Assembly: GCA_013388905.1 (NCBI GenBank)
Contig: JACAEI010000023.1
Coordinates: 1-33,514 of the forward strand
Origin: Candidatus Bathyarchaeota archaeon
Lineage (GTDB): Archaea > Thermoproteota > Bathyarchaeia > Bathyarchaeales > Bathycorpusculaceae
Reading direction: 5' to 3'
DNA: 33,514 bases
Of this stretch, positions 1 through 8,112 are shown piece after piece. A program made the translations under genes and the position numbers. The stretch's first letter is position 1, and every line of letters starts with the position of its first letter. Below the pieces are notes generated by a model. That model was not told the origin of the DNA, made no database searches, and saw nothing but the letters and a program-made list of their open reading frames with translations.

Positions 1-1128
1 CAGTCTGGGTTGTCCCCCTCTCGGTCCGGGAGCTTACCCCCCGTAACCCGTCTCCCGAGGTCTGCGGTGTCGGTGGATTCGGAGTTTGAAAGAAAAGCGG
101 GGCCTTTCGACCCCTTACTCCCCAATCAGTGCTCTACCCCAACGACTGCCTCGCTCGGGGCTGGGCTACGACCCACTTTGGAGGGAACTAGCTATCACCA
201 GGCTAGATTAGTCTTTAGCCCCTAGCCCCAGGTCTGGGGAACGAATTGCACGTCAGCACCCTTTCGAGCCTCCACTAGGCTTTCGCCTAGCTTCGCCCTG
301 CCCAGGGCTAGATCGCCCGGTTTCTAGTCTCACAACCGTGACTTCGGGCCCTTTCAGACCCCGCACCTTGCCAGCTTGAGCTGGCTGTGTGCTTGTTGGT
401 TTCCCTGTGCTTACGGGCTTGAAACCCTTAGGCTTGCCACAGTTGTGAACTCCCCGGCCCGTGTTTCTAGACGGAACGTGCAATCCTGGTCCCCCTCCTT
501 CGTACTACTGTTTCGCAACAGGTTCCTTTAGGAGGGATCTACCCTTCCGGACTGCACACGTCTGTAACCGTCTGGTTTCAGGCGCTTTTCACCCCCATTC
601 CGGGGTACTTTTCAGCTGTCCGTCACCGTACTAGTTGACTATCGGTCTTGAGACGTATTTAGTCTTGGAAGTTGGTGTCTCCCAACTTTCTGCACCCAAA
701 CCGGGGTGCAGTATTCTGGGACTCCAGCTCAGCTCTTTCTGGTTTACGCTTACGGGGCTATCACCCTCTTTGGCAGACCTTTCCAGGCCACTTCAGCTTT
801 GCCAGCGAAGCGGAAGCTGGGCCCATAACCCTACATCTCCCACAAGTTTCCATGTGGGATTTGGTTTGGACTTTTCCCTTTTCGCTCGCTGCTACTAGGA
901 GAATCCCAGTTGGTTTCTTTTCCTCCTCCTACTAAGATGCTTCAGTTCGGAGGGTTCCCGCTCCCCTGTGGGAGCATCGTGGCTCCGAAGAGTCGCGATA
1001 AGAAGTCTCATTGAGGAATCCCCGGTTCTAAGGCTGCATGCGCTTACCCGGGGCGTTTTCGCAGTTTGCCGCGCCCTTCTTCAGCGCTCAAGCCGAGCCA
1101 TTCTCCAGACGGCGTTGCATGTTGGGCC
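1..1128 (-). rRNA. rrl: 23S ribosomal RNA, 5' third (partial)
   Basis: The reverse complement reads as the 5' domains of an archaeal large-subunit rRNA. Near its 5' end is the archaeal signature AATGGCTCGGCTTGAGCGC, further in is GGTGAAAAGCGCCTGAAACC (about E. coli position 460-490), and at the window edge is GGGGACAACCCAGACTG (about E. coli position 1000). About 1,000-1,100 nt of the gene is therefore present and the rest lies beyond position 1. The 5' end is placed near 1128 by similarity to archaeal 23S starts and could be off by 10-15 nt. No insertion or intron is evident in this part. No 16S rRNA lies upstream within the window; instead a tRNA and a toxin-antitoxin pair face away from it, so this 23S gene has its own promoter. 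All protein frames over this stretch are artefacts. Confidence 0.95.
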
Positions 1129-1271
1129 TTTTTTGGCGGTGTTTGTTTGGTGTTTATGGTGAATCTTTTTTAGATAGTGCGTACTGTATTTTGGGTTTGT
1201 GCATGGTTTCATTATGAGCGTTTTGGGCTCATTCGCCTCTTCGCTCCGCATCAAGACTGATGGGAGTTGCA

Positions 1272-1285
1272 TCTATTTAATAGTC
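1272..1285 (-). promoter_or_regulatory. Candidate TATA box of the 23S rRNA gene
   Basis: On the minus strand this reads ACTATTAAATAGAT, the best archaeal TATA-like element in the roughly 290 nt between the 23S gene and the divergent tRNA-Thr. Initiation about 25 nt downstream would give a leader of about 120 nt before the mature 23S 5' end. The gap otherwise holds no gene that I can support. The assignment rests on position and composition only. Confidence 0.35.
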
Positions 1286-1420
1286 TATACTCTATACTCG
1301 TGTAGCTAAAATACTTGTGAAGTGGTTTTCGTGGATATAAGTATTGTGTTGTGTGTGATAAGTGTTTCGGGGTGTTGGGAATAGTTTTTATTTTTGTTGT
1401 GTTGTTTTAGCTAAGTGTGT

Positions 1421-1494
1421 GCCCCGATAGCTCAGCCGGTTAGAGCGATAGCCTTGTAAGCTGTAGGTCGCGGGTTCGAATCCCGCCCGGGGCT
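1421..1494 (+). tRNA. tRNA-Thr (anticodon TGT)
   Basis: A full cloverleaf can be folded: acceptor GCCCCGA/CCGGGGC with an A-C mismatch at the last pair, D stem GCTC/GAGC, anticodon loop CTTGTAA giving TGT, T arm GCGGG-TTCGAAT-CCCGC. The discriminator base is T, which is the known identity base of archaeal tRNA-Thr. There is no intron and no encoded CCA. A run of T residues follows directly and may act as terminator. It is divergent from the 23S rRNA gene. Confidence 0.95.
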
Positions 1495-1613
1495 TTTTGT
1501 CTATATGTGCATGTATGAGTTTTAGATTTGTCCCTTTTTGGGTCTAATAGTGCTCTAATAGTGCCTTTTTCTGGTAGTAAAGTTTTTATGTAGTACTTAT
1601 TTAATGTAGTGTC

Positions 1614-1856
1614 GTGGTTGAGTTGGAAATGCAAGTGGTAGTAACTCGAAAGGGTCAGACGACTATTCCTGCAAAGTTGCGTGCGAAGTTTAATATTGAG
1701 GAGGGTTCGCGTTTGGAGGTTGTTGAGGTTGCGGAGGGGATTTTGTTTAGACCTGTGAAGTCTACGGTGGATTTGGCTGGGAGTGGTGCTAAATATGCGA
1801 GTGTTGAGGATATGAAGCGGGTTTTGGATAGGCTTAGGGATTTAGATGCCTGCTGA
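1614..1856 (+). CDS. vapB: AbrB/MazE-type antitoxin (VapB-like)
   Basis: This is an 80-residue protein beginning with GTG, with an in-frame ATG at 1629 as the alternative start. Residues about 6-50 form a SpoVT/AbrB swapped-hairpin DNA-binding domain, recognised by VTRKGQTTIPAKLR followed by GSRLEVVEV and GILFRPV. The C-terminal 30 residues are helical and presumably wrap the partner toxin. AbrB-type VapB proteins bind and neutralise a PIN toxin and repress their own operon. Its stop codon overlaps the start of the PIN gene by 11 nt, so the two are translated together. A TATA-like stretch (about 1581-1603) lies close to the start, so the mRNA is probably leaderless. Codons here are strikingly rich in G and T compared with the A/C-rich genes after 2660. 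Confidence 0.85.
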   Translation: MVELEMQVVVTRKGQTTIPAKLRAKFNIEEGSRLEVVEVAEGILFRPVKSTVDLAGSGAKYASVEDMKRVLDRLRDLDAC

Positions 1857-2238
1857 ACGTGCTGTTTTTGATACGCGGTTTTTTATTGAGCATTATTATA
1901 GTGGAGATAGGCGGGTTTTGCAGAAGACTAAGCAAGAGATTCGGCGGGCGCGTAAGCGGTTTGTTTCGGCTGTTGTTTTGCATGAGGTTTTTTGGTTGAC
2001 ATTGGGTTGCGAGGGAAAAGAGACTGCTGTGTTGCGTGCGGATTTGTTGGAGAAGGATTTTCGGGTTGTGGATGTGGATGCTGAGATTGCACGTGTTTCT
2101 GCCGAGTTGCGGCATAAGTATGGGATGTGTTTGGCTGACAGTGTTATTGCGGCGACAGCTTTGATTTTGAAGGCGCCGTGCTTAAGTGATGATCCGCATT
2201 TGAAGAGTGTTAAAGAGATTAAGACGCGGTGGATTTAG
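1846..2238 (+). CDS. vapC: PIN-domain ribonuclease toxin (VapC-like)
   Basis: This 130-residue protein has the PIN fold layout of VapC. The first acidic residue is in AVFDTRFF (D9), the second in VLHEVFW, and a third cluster sits in LADSVIAATAL, with a late Asp pair in CLSDDPHLKSV. These acidic residues bind Mg2+ or Mn2+ for RNA cleavage in the family, and the likely targets are tRNA or rRNA. The ATG start lies inside the end of the upstream antitoxin gene, the standard VapBC arrangement. Length and residue set look intact. It shares the G/T-rich codon use of the antitoxin, which suggests the pair arrived together. Confidence 0.85.
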   Translation: MPAERAVFDTRFFIEHYYSGDRRVLQKTKQEIRRARKRFVSAVVLHEVFWLTLGCEGKETAVLRADLLEKDFRVVDVDAEIARVSAELRHKYGMCLADSVIAATALILKAPCLSDDPHLKSVKEIKTRWI

Positions 2239-2659
2239 AGTTTAGGTGCTTGTTTAACAATTTTGGAATTTTAATGTTTGACAACTTGTTTTCTCGTCTC
2301 GGAGATACTAGCCCCCCTCTTATGAAGGGATTCAGCTTTTGGTTGTTCTATTTCGTTTGCTAATTAAGTGGTATATGATTGGCAGGTTTTAAATGAAACT
2401 TGTGCATGTTTTAGTGTAGAAGCGAGAATTAATTGTCTAATGAGAGCAAAAGAGGCCGGCGCTAGTGGAACTTAAGACTTAAAGATATCAGTAACCATCG
2501 ACTATTTCTGCAAAAGCTGAGCAAGTAGATCGAGTCTCAGTTGAGATTTGTGAAGAGGCAAAAAGTTCCACCAGAACGAAAAAGTAGAAAAGACTACTTA
2601 ATCTCTTAAAATAATTTAGGAATAAACAGTATACAAATCACTCTGGGGTTATTAAGATA
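2239..2659. other. Intergenic region with a weak antitoxin-like remnant
   Basis: About 420 nt have no intact gene. On the plus strand, from about 2496 to 2585, one frame reads PSTISAKAEQVDRVSVEICE and ends in a TAG shortly after AKSSTRTKK. This resembles the opening of ribbon-helix-helix antitoxins (TISAK plus an amphipathic helix) but has no start codon. It may be a decayed antitoxin or chance. The 3' part (2590-2655) is AT-rich and probably carries the promoter of the following gene. Confidence 0.3.
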
Positions 2660-3097
2660 ATGAGTTTAACAAAGGCTTTATGGGTATCTGTATGTGCGCT
2701 TTGGCTCTTCGTATTCTTATGGTTTCTCAGACAATTCAACATTCTGGGAAGTAAATATGACATTCTAGTAAACTGGGTCTCAGCAATAGGCTTAATCTTT
2801 CTAGGCGTATTTGTAGGCATACTCATCTCAGAAAAGAAAATTCAAATCCGACCCGCAATATCCTTCCTAATCATTTTCACTGCAGGCTTCTTTGCCGCAC
2901 CATTCGTCGCAGTTGCCATACTCATGGTCGCTATCAACCTCAACCTCAGCAGAGGAATAGAACCCTTAATATTTGGCGGAAGTATCACAGACTACTTACT
3001 GCTCTACATGCTCCTCTGGATCAAACTCAAGAAAAAGGCACCATCAAAATCGGAGAGGCAGAATAATTGCACGAATTCATCCTATACTCACGTCTAG
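2660..3097 (+). CDS. Small four-helix membrane protein, unknown function
   Basis: This 145-residue protein has four hydrophobic segments at about residues 8-28, 38-60, 66-92 and 104-124, followed by a basic, polar tail (KLKKKAPSKSERQ). I see no catalytic motif. Topology with a charged KK-rich cytoplasmic end is likely. Its last 31 nt overlap the start of trmY, so the two are translationally linked, but nothing in the sequence ties its function to tRNA modification. It could be a small archaeal membrane protein of the DUF2304 type; I am not sure of any family. Confidence 0.65.
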   Translation: MSLTKALWVSVCALWLFVFLWFLRQFNILGSKYDILVNWVSAIGLIFLGVFVGILISEKKIQIRPAISFLIIFTAGFFAAPFVAVAILMVAINLNLSRGIEPLIFGGSITDYLLLYMLLWIKLKKKAPSKSERQNNCTNSSYTHV

Positions 3098-3618
3098 GCA
3101 GGACAGACTCAAACTGGACCAATCTTCGTGACGCTGGACGTCTGGACATAACCGTCGAATGTGCAGTCGCAGCGCTTTTCTTATCCCATGCCATACGCAA
3201 AGATGCAGTCTTCCACACTATACTAAACGGACCACCAAACCCACCTTTACACCTACAAATAAATGGCGAAACACTCCACAACATCCGAACAGACCAACAA
3301 ACATGGACGCAAATCCTACACAAAGTCTTATCAGGCAAATTGCACCCAGGCATAAGCCTATCCAAAATGAGCTTTGAAACACTCGTAAAAGCCAAGGCCA
3401 AACACTCGCAAATCTATGTTCTTGAAGAAGGTGGAAGAGACATTGCACAAACCGAAATCGGTGACAAACCACTCTTCGTCTTAGGCGACCACGTAGGCTT
3501 ACCAAAAAACGTTGAACGCTTCGCATTGCGCTACGGAACGAAAATCAGCCTTGGAAAACAAGCATACCTTGCAGCCACATGCATAGCGATACTAAACTAC
3601 ATATTAGACAGAAAGTGA
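3067..3618 (+). CDS. trmY: tRNA (pseudouridine(54)-N(1))-methyltransferase TrmY
   Basis: This 183-residue SPOUT-class methyltransferase begins REFILYSR-like (HEFILYSRLGRTDSNW) and has the C-terminal knot motif FVLGDHVGLP near residues 137-146. TrmY methylates pseudouridine 54 in archaeal tRNAs to m1-pseudouridine, the archaeal replacement for m5U54 (ribothymidine). Length matches the family (about 190-200). The start is TTG at 3067, supported by the conserved N-terminus and by GGAGAGG at 3054-3060; there is no ATG near. It overlaps the end of the upstream membrane protein gene by 31 nt. Confidence 0.92.
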   Translation: MHEFILYSRLGRTDSNWTNLRDAGRLDITVECAVAALFLSHAIRKDAVFHTILNGPPNPPLHLQINGETLHNIRTDQQTWTQILHKVLSGKLHPGISLSKMSFETLVKAKAKHSQIYVLEEGGRDIAQTEIGDKPLFVLGDHVGLPKNVERFALRYGTKISLGKQAYLAATCIAILNYILDRK

Positions 3619-3627
3619 AATTTATAT
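3617..3627 (+). promoter_or_regulatory. Candidate TATA box upstream of the TIP49 gene
   Basis: AAATTTATATC lies about 65 nt upstream of the TIP49-like start. It would give a 5' leader of about 35-40 nt containing GGTGAT (3676-3681), a good match to the archaeal 16S tail, 7 nt before the ATG. Confidence 0.4.
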
Positions 3628-3687
3628 CCCAGAAAAGTTTTCACATAAAAACAGTACATCAACCAAACAAATAAAGGTGATTTACAC

Positions 3688-5064
3688 ATGGCTTCAATTA
3701 AAGAATTACCCTCCACACCAAAAACCAAATTCGAACGCATAGGCGCGCACACCCACATCAAAGGCTTAGGCTTAGACGAAACGCTAAAAGCCATAAAAAT
3801 AAAAGACGGCATGGTAGGTCAAGAGAAAGCCCGCGAAGGCGCAGGCCTCGTCGTAAGAATGATAAAAGAAGGCAAACTCAGCGGCAAATGCATAATCCTA
3901 GCAGGACCACCAGGCACAGGCAAAACCGCAATCGCAGTAGCAGTCTCGCGCGAACTAGGTGCTAACGTTCCATTCATTCAAATGAGCGGAAGCGAAGTCT
4001 ACAGTAGCGAACGCAAAAAAACCGAGATTCTCATTGAAGCAATACGCAAATGTATAGGCGTCGAAATTCACGAAATGCGCAAAGTCTACGAGGGTGAACT
4101 CTCAACAGTAGACATAAAAACCGCTCCTCATCCGTACAACCCATACCAAAAAGTGCCAGAAAGTGTACGCTTAACCTTACGCACAAATGAAGAAGAAAAA
4201 ACCATCGAAGCCGGAGCCCAAATCGCCCAACAAATAATCCAAGAAGGTATAGCAGAAGGCAACGTTATCCAGATAGACGCTGAAACAGGCAGAGTAGCAA
4301 ACCTAGGCTTAAGCATGGAAAGCACTAAAGGTAAAACCTATGATGTCGACACTGCACGAAAAATTCCAAGACCGAACGGCAAAGTCCTCAAAGAAAAAGA
4401 ATTCGTCTACATGCTTACGCTGGCTGACTTAGATGAGCTTAATGCTAGGCAACACCAAGGTGGGCTCTTCTCCATGTTCTTCGGCGGCTCAGAACAAAAA
4501 GAAATCGATACAGAAATCCGCATGGCGGTAGACCAACAAGTCAAAGAATGGATAGACACAGGCAAAGGCTTCATCCATCCAGGCGTCCTATTCATCGACG
4601 ATTCACACTTACTAGACCTTGAAGCTTTTAGTTTCCTCGGAAGAGCCATGGAAAGCGAACTAGTTCCAATAATAATCCTCGCAACAAATCGTGGCGTAGC
4701 CAAAATCCGCGGAACAGACATAAAAAGTCCATTAGGCTTCCCAATAGACCTCATAGACCGTTCAGTCATAATCGCCACACAACCATATGATGTTGAAAGC
4801 GTAAAGGAAATCTTGAAAATACGCGCAACAGAAGAAAAAATCAAACTAGAAAAAAATGCACTTGAAAAACTTGCAGAAATAGGCGCGAAAAGCTCACTTC
4901 GCTACGTTGTGCAATTGCTAAGCTTAGCTGCGCAGAATGCTAAATCTGCCAAAAAAGAAAAAGTTACAATCGAAGATGTACAACGCGTTGATGAGCTCTT
5001 CATGGACATTAGTGAAGCCGCAGACTACTTGCGCAAATATGAAGAAAGAATGATGATACACTAA
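3688..5064 (+). CDS. TIP49/RuvB-like AAA+ ATPase (RuvBL homologue)
   Basis: This 458-residue protein is collinear with eukaryotic RuvBL1/2 (TIP49). It has an N-terminal segment with TKFERIGAHTHIKGLGLD, Walker A GPPGTGKT at residues 73-80, and a middle OB-type insertion (about 125-290) with IQEGIAEGNVIQIDAETGRV. Walker B is GVLFIDDSHLLDLE at about 299-312, sensor 1 is ILATNRG, and the C-terminal helical lid has SLRYVVQLLSLAAQNA. Eukaryotic relatives work in chromatin remodelling and RNP assembly; the archaeal role is poorly known. The Walker B acidic pair is D-D where eukaryotic RuvBL has D-E. Start ATG is backed by GGTGAT 7 nt upstream. It stands alone between trmY and a basic hypothetical gene on the same strand. 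Confidence 0.93.
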   Translation: MASIKELPSTPKTKFERIGAHTHIKGLGLDETLKAIKIKDGMVGQEKAREGAGLVVRMIKEGKLSGKCIILAGPPGTGKTAIAVAVSRELGANVPFIQMSGSEVYSSERKKTEILIEAIRKCIGVEIHEMRKVYEGELSTVDIKTAPHPYNPYQKVPESVRLTLRTNEEEKTIEAGAQIAQQIIQEGIAEGNVIQIDAETGRVANLGLSMESTKGKTYDVDTARKIPRPNGKVLKEKEFVYMLTLADLDELNARQHQGGLFSMFFGGSEQKEIDTEIRMAVDQQVKEWIDTGKGFIHPGVLFIDDSHLLDLEAFSFLGRAMESELVPIIILATNRGVAKIRGTDIKSPLGFPIDLIDRSVIIATQPYDVESVKEILKIRATEEKIKLEKNALEKLAEIGAKSSLRYVVQLLSLAAQNAKSAKKEKVTIEDVQRVDELFMDISEAADYLRKYEERMMIH

Positions 5065-5136
5065 AGACTATAAATCGCTATTTCAACACAATAATCTTTT
5101 AATTTAGCGCATTCGCTTCTTATATTGTGATTGCCA

Positions 5137-5439
5137 ATGGCTGAGAGGAAACACAAACGAGAAACAGAAAACCTTGATGAAGTGGAATGCGCCGACCTGG
5201 GCTTCGTTTTAGAACCAACAAAAATTGAAGTTGGCTCTGGATACACATTATGCGTGCGCTATGACGAAAACGAAAAACCAGTAGTAGATGTAAAAACCTA
5301 TGGAGAAGTAGACCTTGCAAAACTGCGAACAGACATCGGACGTGCTTTTCCAAACGCCCAAATCCGACAGCTAACACAGACACAATCAGTCGCTATAGTC
5401 AAGAAACGCAAAAAGAAAAACAAAACTAGAAGGAAGTAA
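5137..5439 (+). CDS. Conserved-looking basic hypothetical protein
   Basis: A 100-residue protein if the ATG at 5137 is used; a TTG two codons upstream (5131) is possible. A charged N-terminus (ERKHKRETENLDE) is followed by a compact alpha/beta core (GYTLCVRYDENEKPVVDVKT, then DLAKLRTDIGRAFPNAQIRQL) and a tail of almost only Lys and Arg (KKRKKKNKTRRK). The core has the look of a small beta-beta-alpha-beta domain and the tail suggests nucleic-acid binding or ribosome association. I do not recognise a named family. A TATA-like TCTTTTAATTTAG at about 5095-5107 gives an almost leaderless mRNA. Confidence 0.7.
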   Translation: MAERKHKRETENLDEVECADLGFVLEPTKIEVGSGYTLCVRYDENEKPVVDVKTYGEVDLAKLRTDIGRAFPNAQIRQLTQTQSVAIVKKRKKKNKTRRK

Positions 5440-5634
5440 TTTTCGCCCAAAATTCTTGATTACGATACGAGATTGAAATTGAAGCATTTTTCCTTTTATA
5501 TAAGTTTTCTCTGAAAAGAGCACAAAGTCAACATGCAAAATGGGCAATTTACAGACTTAAGCTTATACGATTAGTTTTTAAGCATAGTCGATTTCCTAAT
5601 GAAAAATCTGGACAGAATCAATAGAGGTAAAACA

Positions 5635-6897
5635 ATGGGGAAAAGTGAACCGCTTCAGAATGACAAAACAAAAGCAAATTTGAATCCTCTCTACACGCGT
5701 TCCGTAGTGAATTCATTTGGCGTTGGAATGGTCACCCCATTCATGGGCGACTATGCTAACAGACTGGGCGCTTCACCTACCGAGATGGGATGGTTTCAAT
5801 CCTCCTCAAATCTTTCAAATAATGTGATGCAAGTGCTTTGGGGACGACTCAGCGACAGGCTTGGACGCAGAATACCCTTTATAGTTCTTGGCGGGCTCAT
5901 CATTGCAGGACTTTGGATACCAATAATGTTCGTTACAAACCCAAGCCAACTAATCATCTTGCTTGTGGTTCAAGCGCTTTTAGGTTCAATGGCTACACCC
6001 GTTTGGACTGCGCTGATAGGCGATTTAGTTCCTTCTTTTAAGCTTGGGACAATAAACGCTAACATAAATCTCTGGGCATCTATTGGAAGCTTGATCGCTA
6101 CTTTAGCTTCTGGAGTGATTACGCTAAGTGTAGGTGGGGCTATTCAAGAAATGTTTTTCATTCCCTTCATTGCGGCGACTGTTTCTGGCGTAGCAGCATC
6201 TCTTGTGATGCTTTCTGTGAAAGAGAAAAAAAGCAACGAAAAAAGCAATTTGAAGGAAAGATTTGCCTCAGAAATCTTTGATGTGTGGAAACATGCAAAG
6301 AAGGCGCCTAACTTTCTCAAATATTGTTATGTGGCTGGATTCTTCGAATTTTTCATGTCCATGTCATGGCCACTTATTCCAATAACGCGTATGACTATTT
6401 TGAAAGCTGCTATGTTGCATGTGGCTCTGTTGACAGTAGTTCAATCAATTGTGACGATAATGTTTCAAACGTGGGCTGGAAGATTAGCTGATACCATTGG
6501 AAGAAAGCCTCTCCTAGTCTTGTTCAGATTTGGCCTTGTTAGTGTTCCAATAGCATACGCTTTCGCGCCGAACATCGAGACTTTGATAGTTATTAGTGCT
6601 TTTTGGGGTATCTTGATGGCTTTGGGTCAAGTAGCTGTTACTGCTTATCTGCTAGACATCTCACCTGAGACGCATCGAGGAAGTTTCATTGCTTTGTTTA
6701 ACCTAATGATGGGTGTAACTTCGTTTTTCGGTTCTCTTTTAGGCGGATATTTGTCAGATTATATGCAATATCTTTTTGGTAGCATAGTAATTGGAGTGCA
6801 AATTGTCTACATGATATCCACTGTAGGTAGAATAGTTGGCGCTGGCTTGCATCTGAAACTCGAAGAAACGTTAAATCAAAGAGTTGTTAATTTTTAG
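5635..6897 (+). CDS. Major facilitator superfamily transporter
   Basis: A 420-residue membrane protein with about 12 hydrophobic segments. The MFS signature loop between helices 2 and 3 is present as GRLSDRLGRRIPF, and its pseudo-symmetric copy between helices 8 and 9 as GRLADTIGRKPLL. This is a proton- or ion-coupled carrier; the substrate cannot be read from sequence. I prefer the ATG at 5635 because GAGGT sits 7 nt before it; an in-frame ATG at 5599 would add 12 polar residues. It has its own promoter region (TATA-like TTTTATATAAG near 5494-5504 and AGTTTTTAAGC near 5571). It converges on the radical SAM gene. Confidence 0.9.
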   Translation: MGKSEPLQNDKTKANLNPLYTRSVVNSFGVGMVTPFMGDYANRLGASPTEMGWFQSSSNLSNNVMQVLWGRLSDRLGRRIPFIVLGGLIIAGLWIPIMFVTNPSQLIILLVVQALLGSMATPVWTALIGDLVPSFKLGTINANINLWASIGSLIATLASGVITLSVGGAIQEMFFIPFIAATVSGVAASLVMLSVKEKKSNEKSNLKERFASEIFDVWKHAKKAPNFLKYCYVAGFFEFFMSMSWPLIPITRMTILKAAMLHVALLTVVQSIVTIMFQTWAGRLADTIGRKPLLVLFRFGLVSVPIAYAFAPNIETLIVISAFWGILMALGQVAVTAYLLDISPETHRGSFIALFNLMMGVTSFFGSLLGGYLSDYMQYLFGSIVIGVQIVYMISTVGRIVGAGLHLKLEETLNQRVVNF

Positions 6898-6916
6898 TAA
6901 CCTTAGCACTGCAATG

Positions 6917-7975
6917 TTACTCTCGTTTTCTAAGATACTCTCCAGTTATGGGAATTGGGGTAGCGCATTTTGGGCATTTCTTATCATCAGTAATCTTGTA
7001 ATTGATTACATGGTATTCATATCTCTGAATCAGTTTTTCTCCACAGTTATGGCAATAAGTGTTCTCATATTTGTGTCCAACAACATTTCCAACATAAGGA
7101 TAAAGCACTCCGGCTTTTTTCGCCATTTCATAAGCTTTCTCCAACGTATCAATTTTTGTCGGTGGTTTGTCAAATTTATAAGCTGGAAAATACCTTGTAA
7201 AATGCAAAGGTGTTTCAGCACCAACTTCCTTCAAATGTTCAGCAATAACCCATTGTAAGGTTTCATCATCGTCGTTAACGTCTCTAACAACCAAATTCAC
7301 AATTTCAATATGCAATCCGAGCTGTTTGGCTTCGCGGGCATTTCTCCAAATCTTCTCTACATTGGCTCCTCCACAATACTTTCCATAATCTTCTTCGTTG
7401 CCTTTTATGTCAATCTTCAATCCATCCATTCCAGCCTCATAAAGCGTCTTCAAAACATCTAAGGTCATATACCCGTTTGAAACGTAACAGCAGTATTTTA
7501 TTCCCCTTTCTTTGGCTAAGCGGAAAAGCGGAATCGCCCATTCAGACAAAAGTGTTGGTTCCTGAAAACTTGCGCATAAGCCTGTATCTTTATGGTATAT
7601 GGCTGTTTCAACAATTTTCTCCGGTGAGTAATAAATCGCCTTCGCCGGTTGTGGTTCGAGTTTTGATAAGTGAAAGTTTTGGCACCAGTCACAGTTGAGA
7701 TTGCAAGACCACGTTGAAAATGTTAGAGCTGTTGAGCCCGGCCAATAATGAAAGAATGGTTTTATCTCGATTGGGCGACTTTCGATTGCGCTTAAATCGC
7801 CATAAACAAGCGTATACAATTCGCCGTCTATATTGGCTCGTGTTTTACAGAATCCTTTTACATTAAGCCCAATCTCACATTTTCTTTCGCAGAGCGTACA
7901 CCTTACTTTGCTGTCTACAAGTTTTTCGTAGAATGTCGCCTTTCGAACTGTTGGATAAGTCGTTAGACCGGACAT
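6917..7975 (-). CDS. amrS: AmmeMemoRadiSam-type radical SAM enzyme
   Basis: 352 residues. An N-terminal Cys cluster (C26, C29, C33, C43) precedes the radical SAM motif CNLNCDWC (C91, C95, C98) that binds the [4Fe-4S] cluster, then GLKIDIKG and a C-terminal zinc ribbon (CHNCGEKL ... CPKC). Length and layout match the AmrS family, an uncharacterised radical SAM enzyme usually found with AMMECR1 and Memo domain proteins. Neither partner is visible in this window, so it is encoded apart from them here. The 5' neighbour is divergent and the 3' neighbour convergent, so it is a single-gene unit. Confidence 0.88.
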   Translation of the reverse strand: MSGLTTYPTVRKATFYEKLVDSKVRCTLCERKCEIGLNVKGFCKTRANIDGELYTLVYGDLSAIESRPIEIKPFFHYWPGSTALTFSTWSCNLNCDWCQNFHLSKLEPQPAKAIYYSPEKIVETAIYHKDTGLCASFQEPTLLSEWAIPLFRLAKERGIKYCCYVSNGYMTLDVLKTLYEAGMDGLKIDIKGNEEDYGKYCGGANVEKIWRNAREAKQLGLHIEIVNLVVRDVNDDDETLQWVIAEHLKEVGAETPLHFTRYFPAYKFDKPPTKIDTLEKAYEMAKKAGVLYPYVGNVVGHKYENTYCHNCGEKLIQRYEYHVINYKITDDKKCPKCATPIPITGEYLRKRE

Positions 7976-8112
7976 CTGTTGCTCAATTACAATTATGGTG
8001 TGCTTTAAAATTAAACATTGCTAATTCTGATTAAATGATACGTTCAATTATGAAAATAGCAAATCTAATCAACCCTAACACTAATTAAACTTAAAGAAAA
8101 ACACGCTTGCAG

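Noticed and set aside
10-1272. Several open frames on both strands over the first 1.2 kb
   Set aside because: They lie on the 23S rRNA gene or its leader and their translations show no protein family pattern.
1440-1634. 64-codon minus frame with PGGIRTRDLQ
   Set aside because: It is the antisense of tRNA-Thr; this peptide is a well-known artefact of reading through tRNA genes.
4407-4844. 145-codon minus frame inside the TIP49 gene
   Set aside because: Shadow of a well-supported gene; no family pattern.
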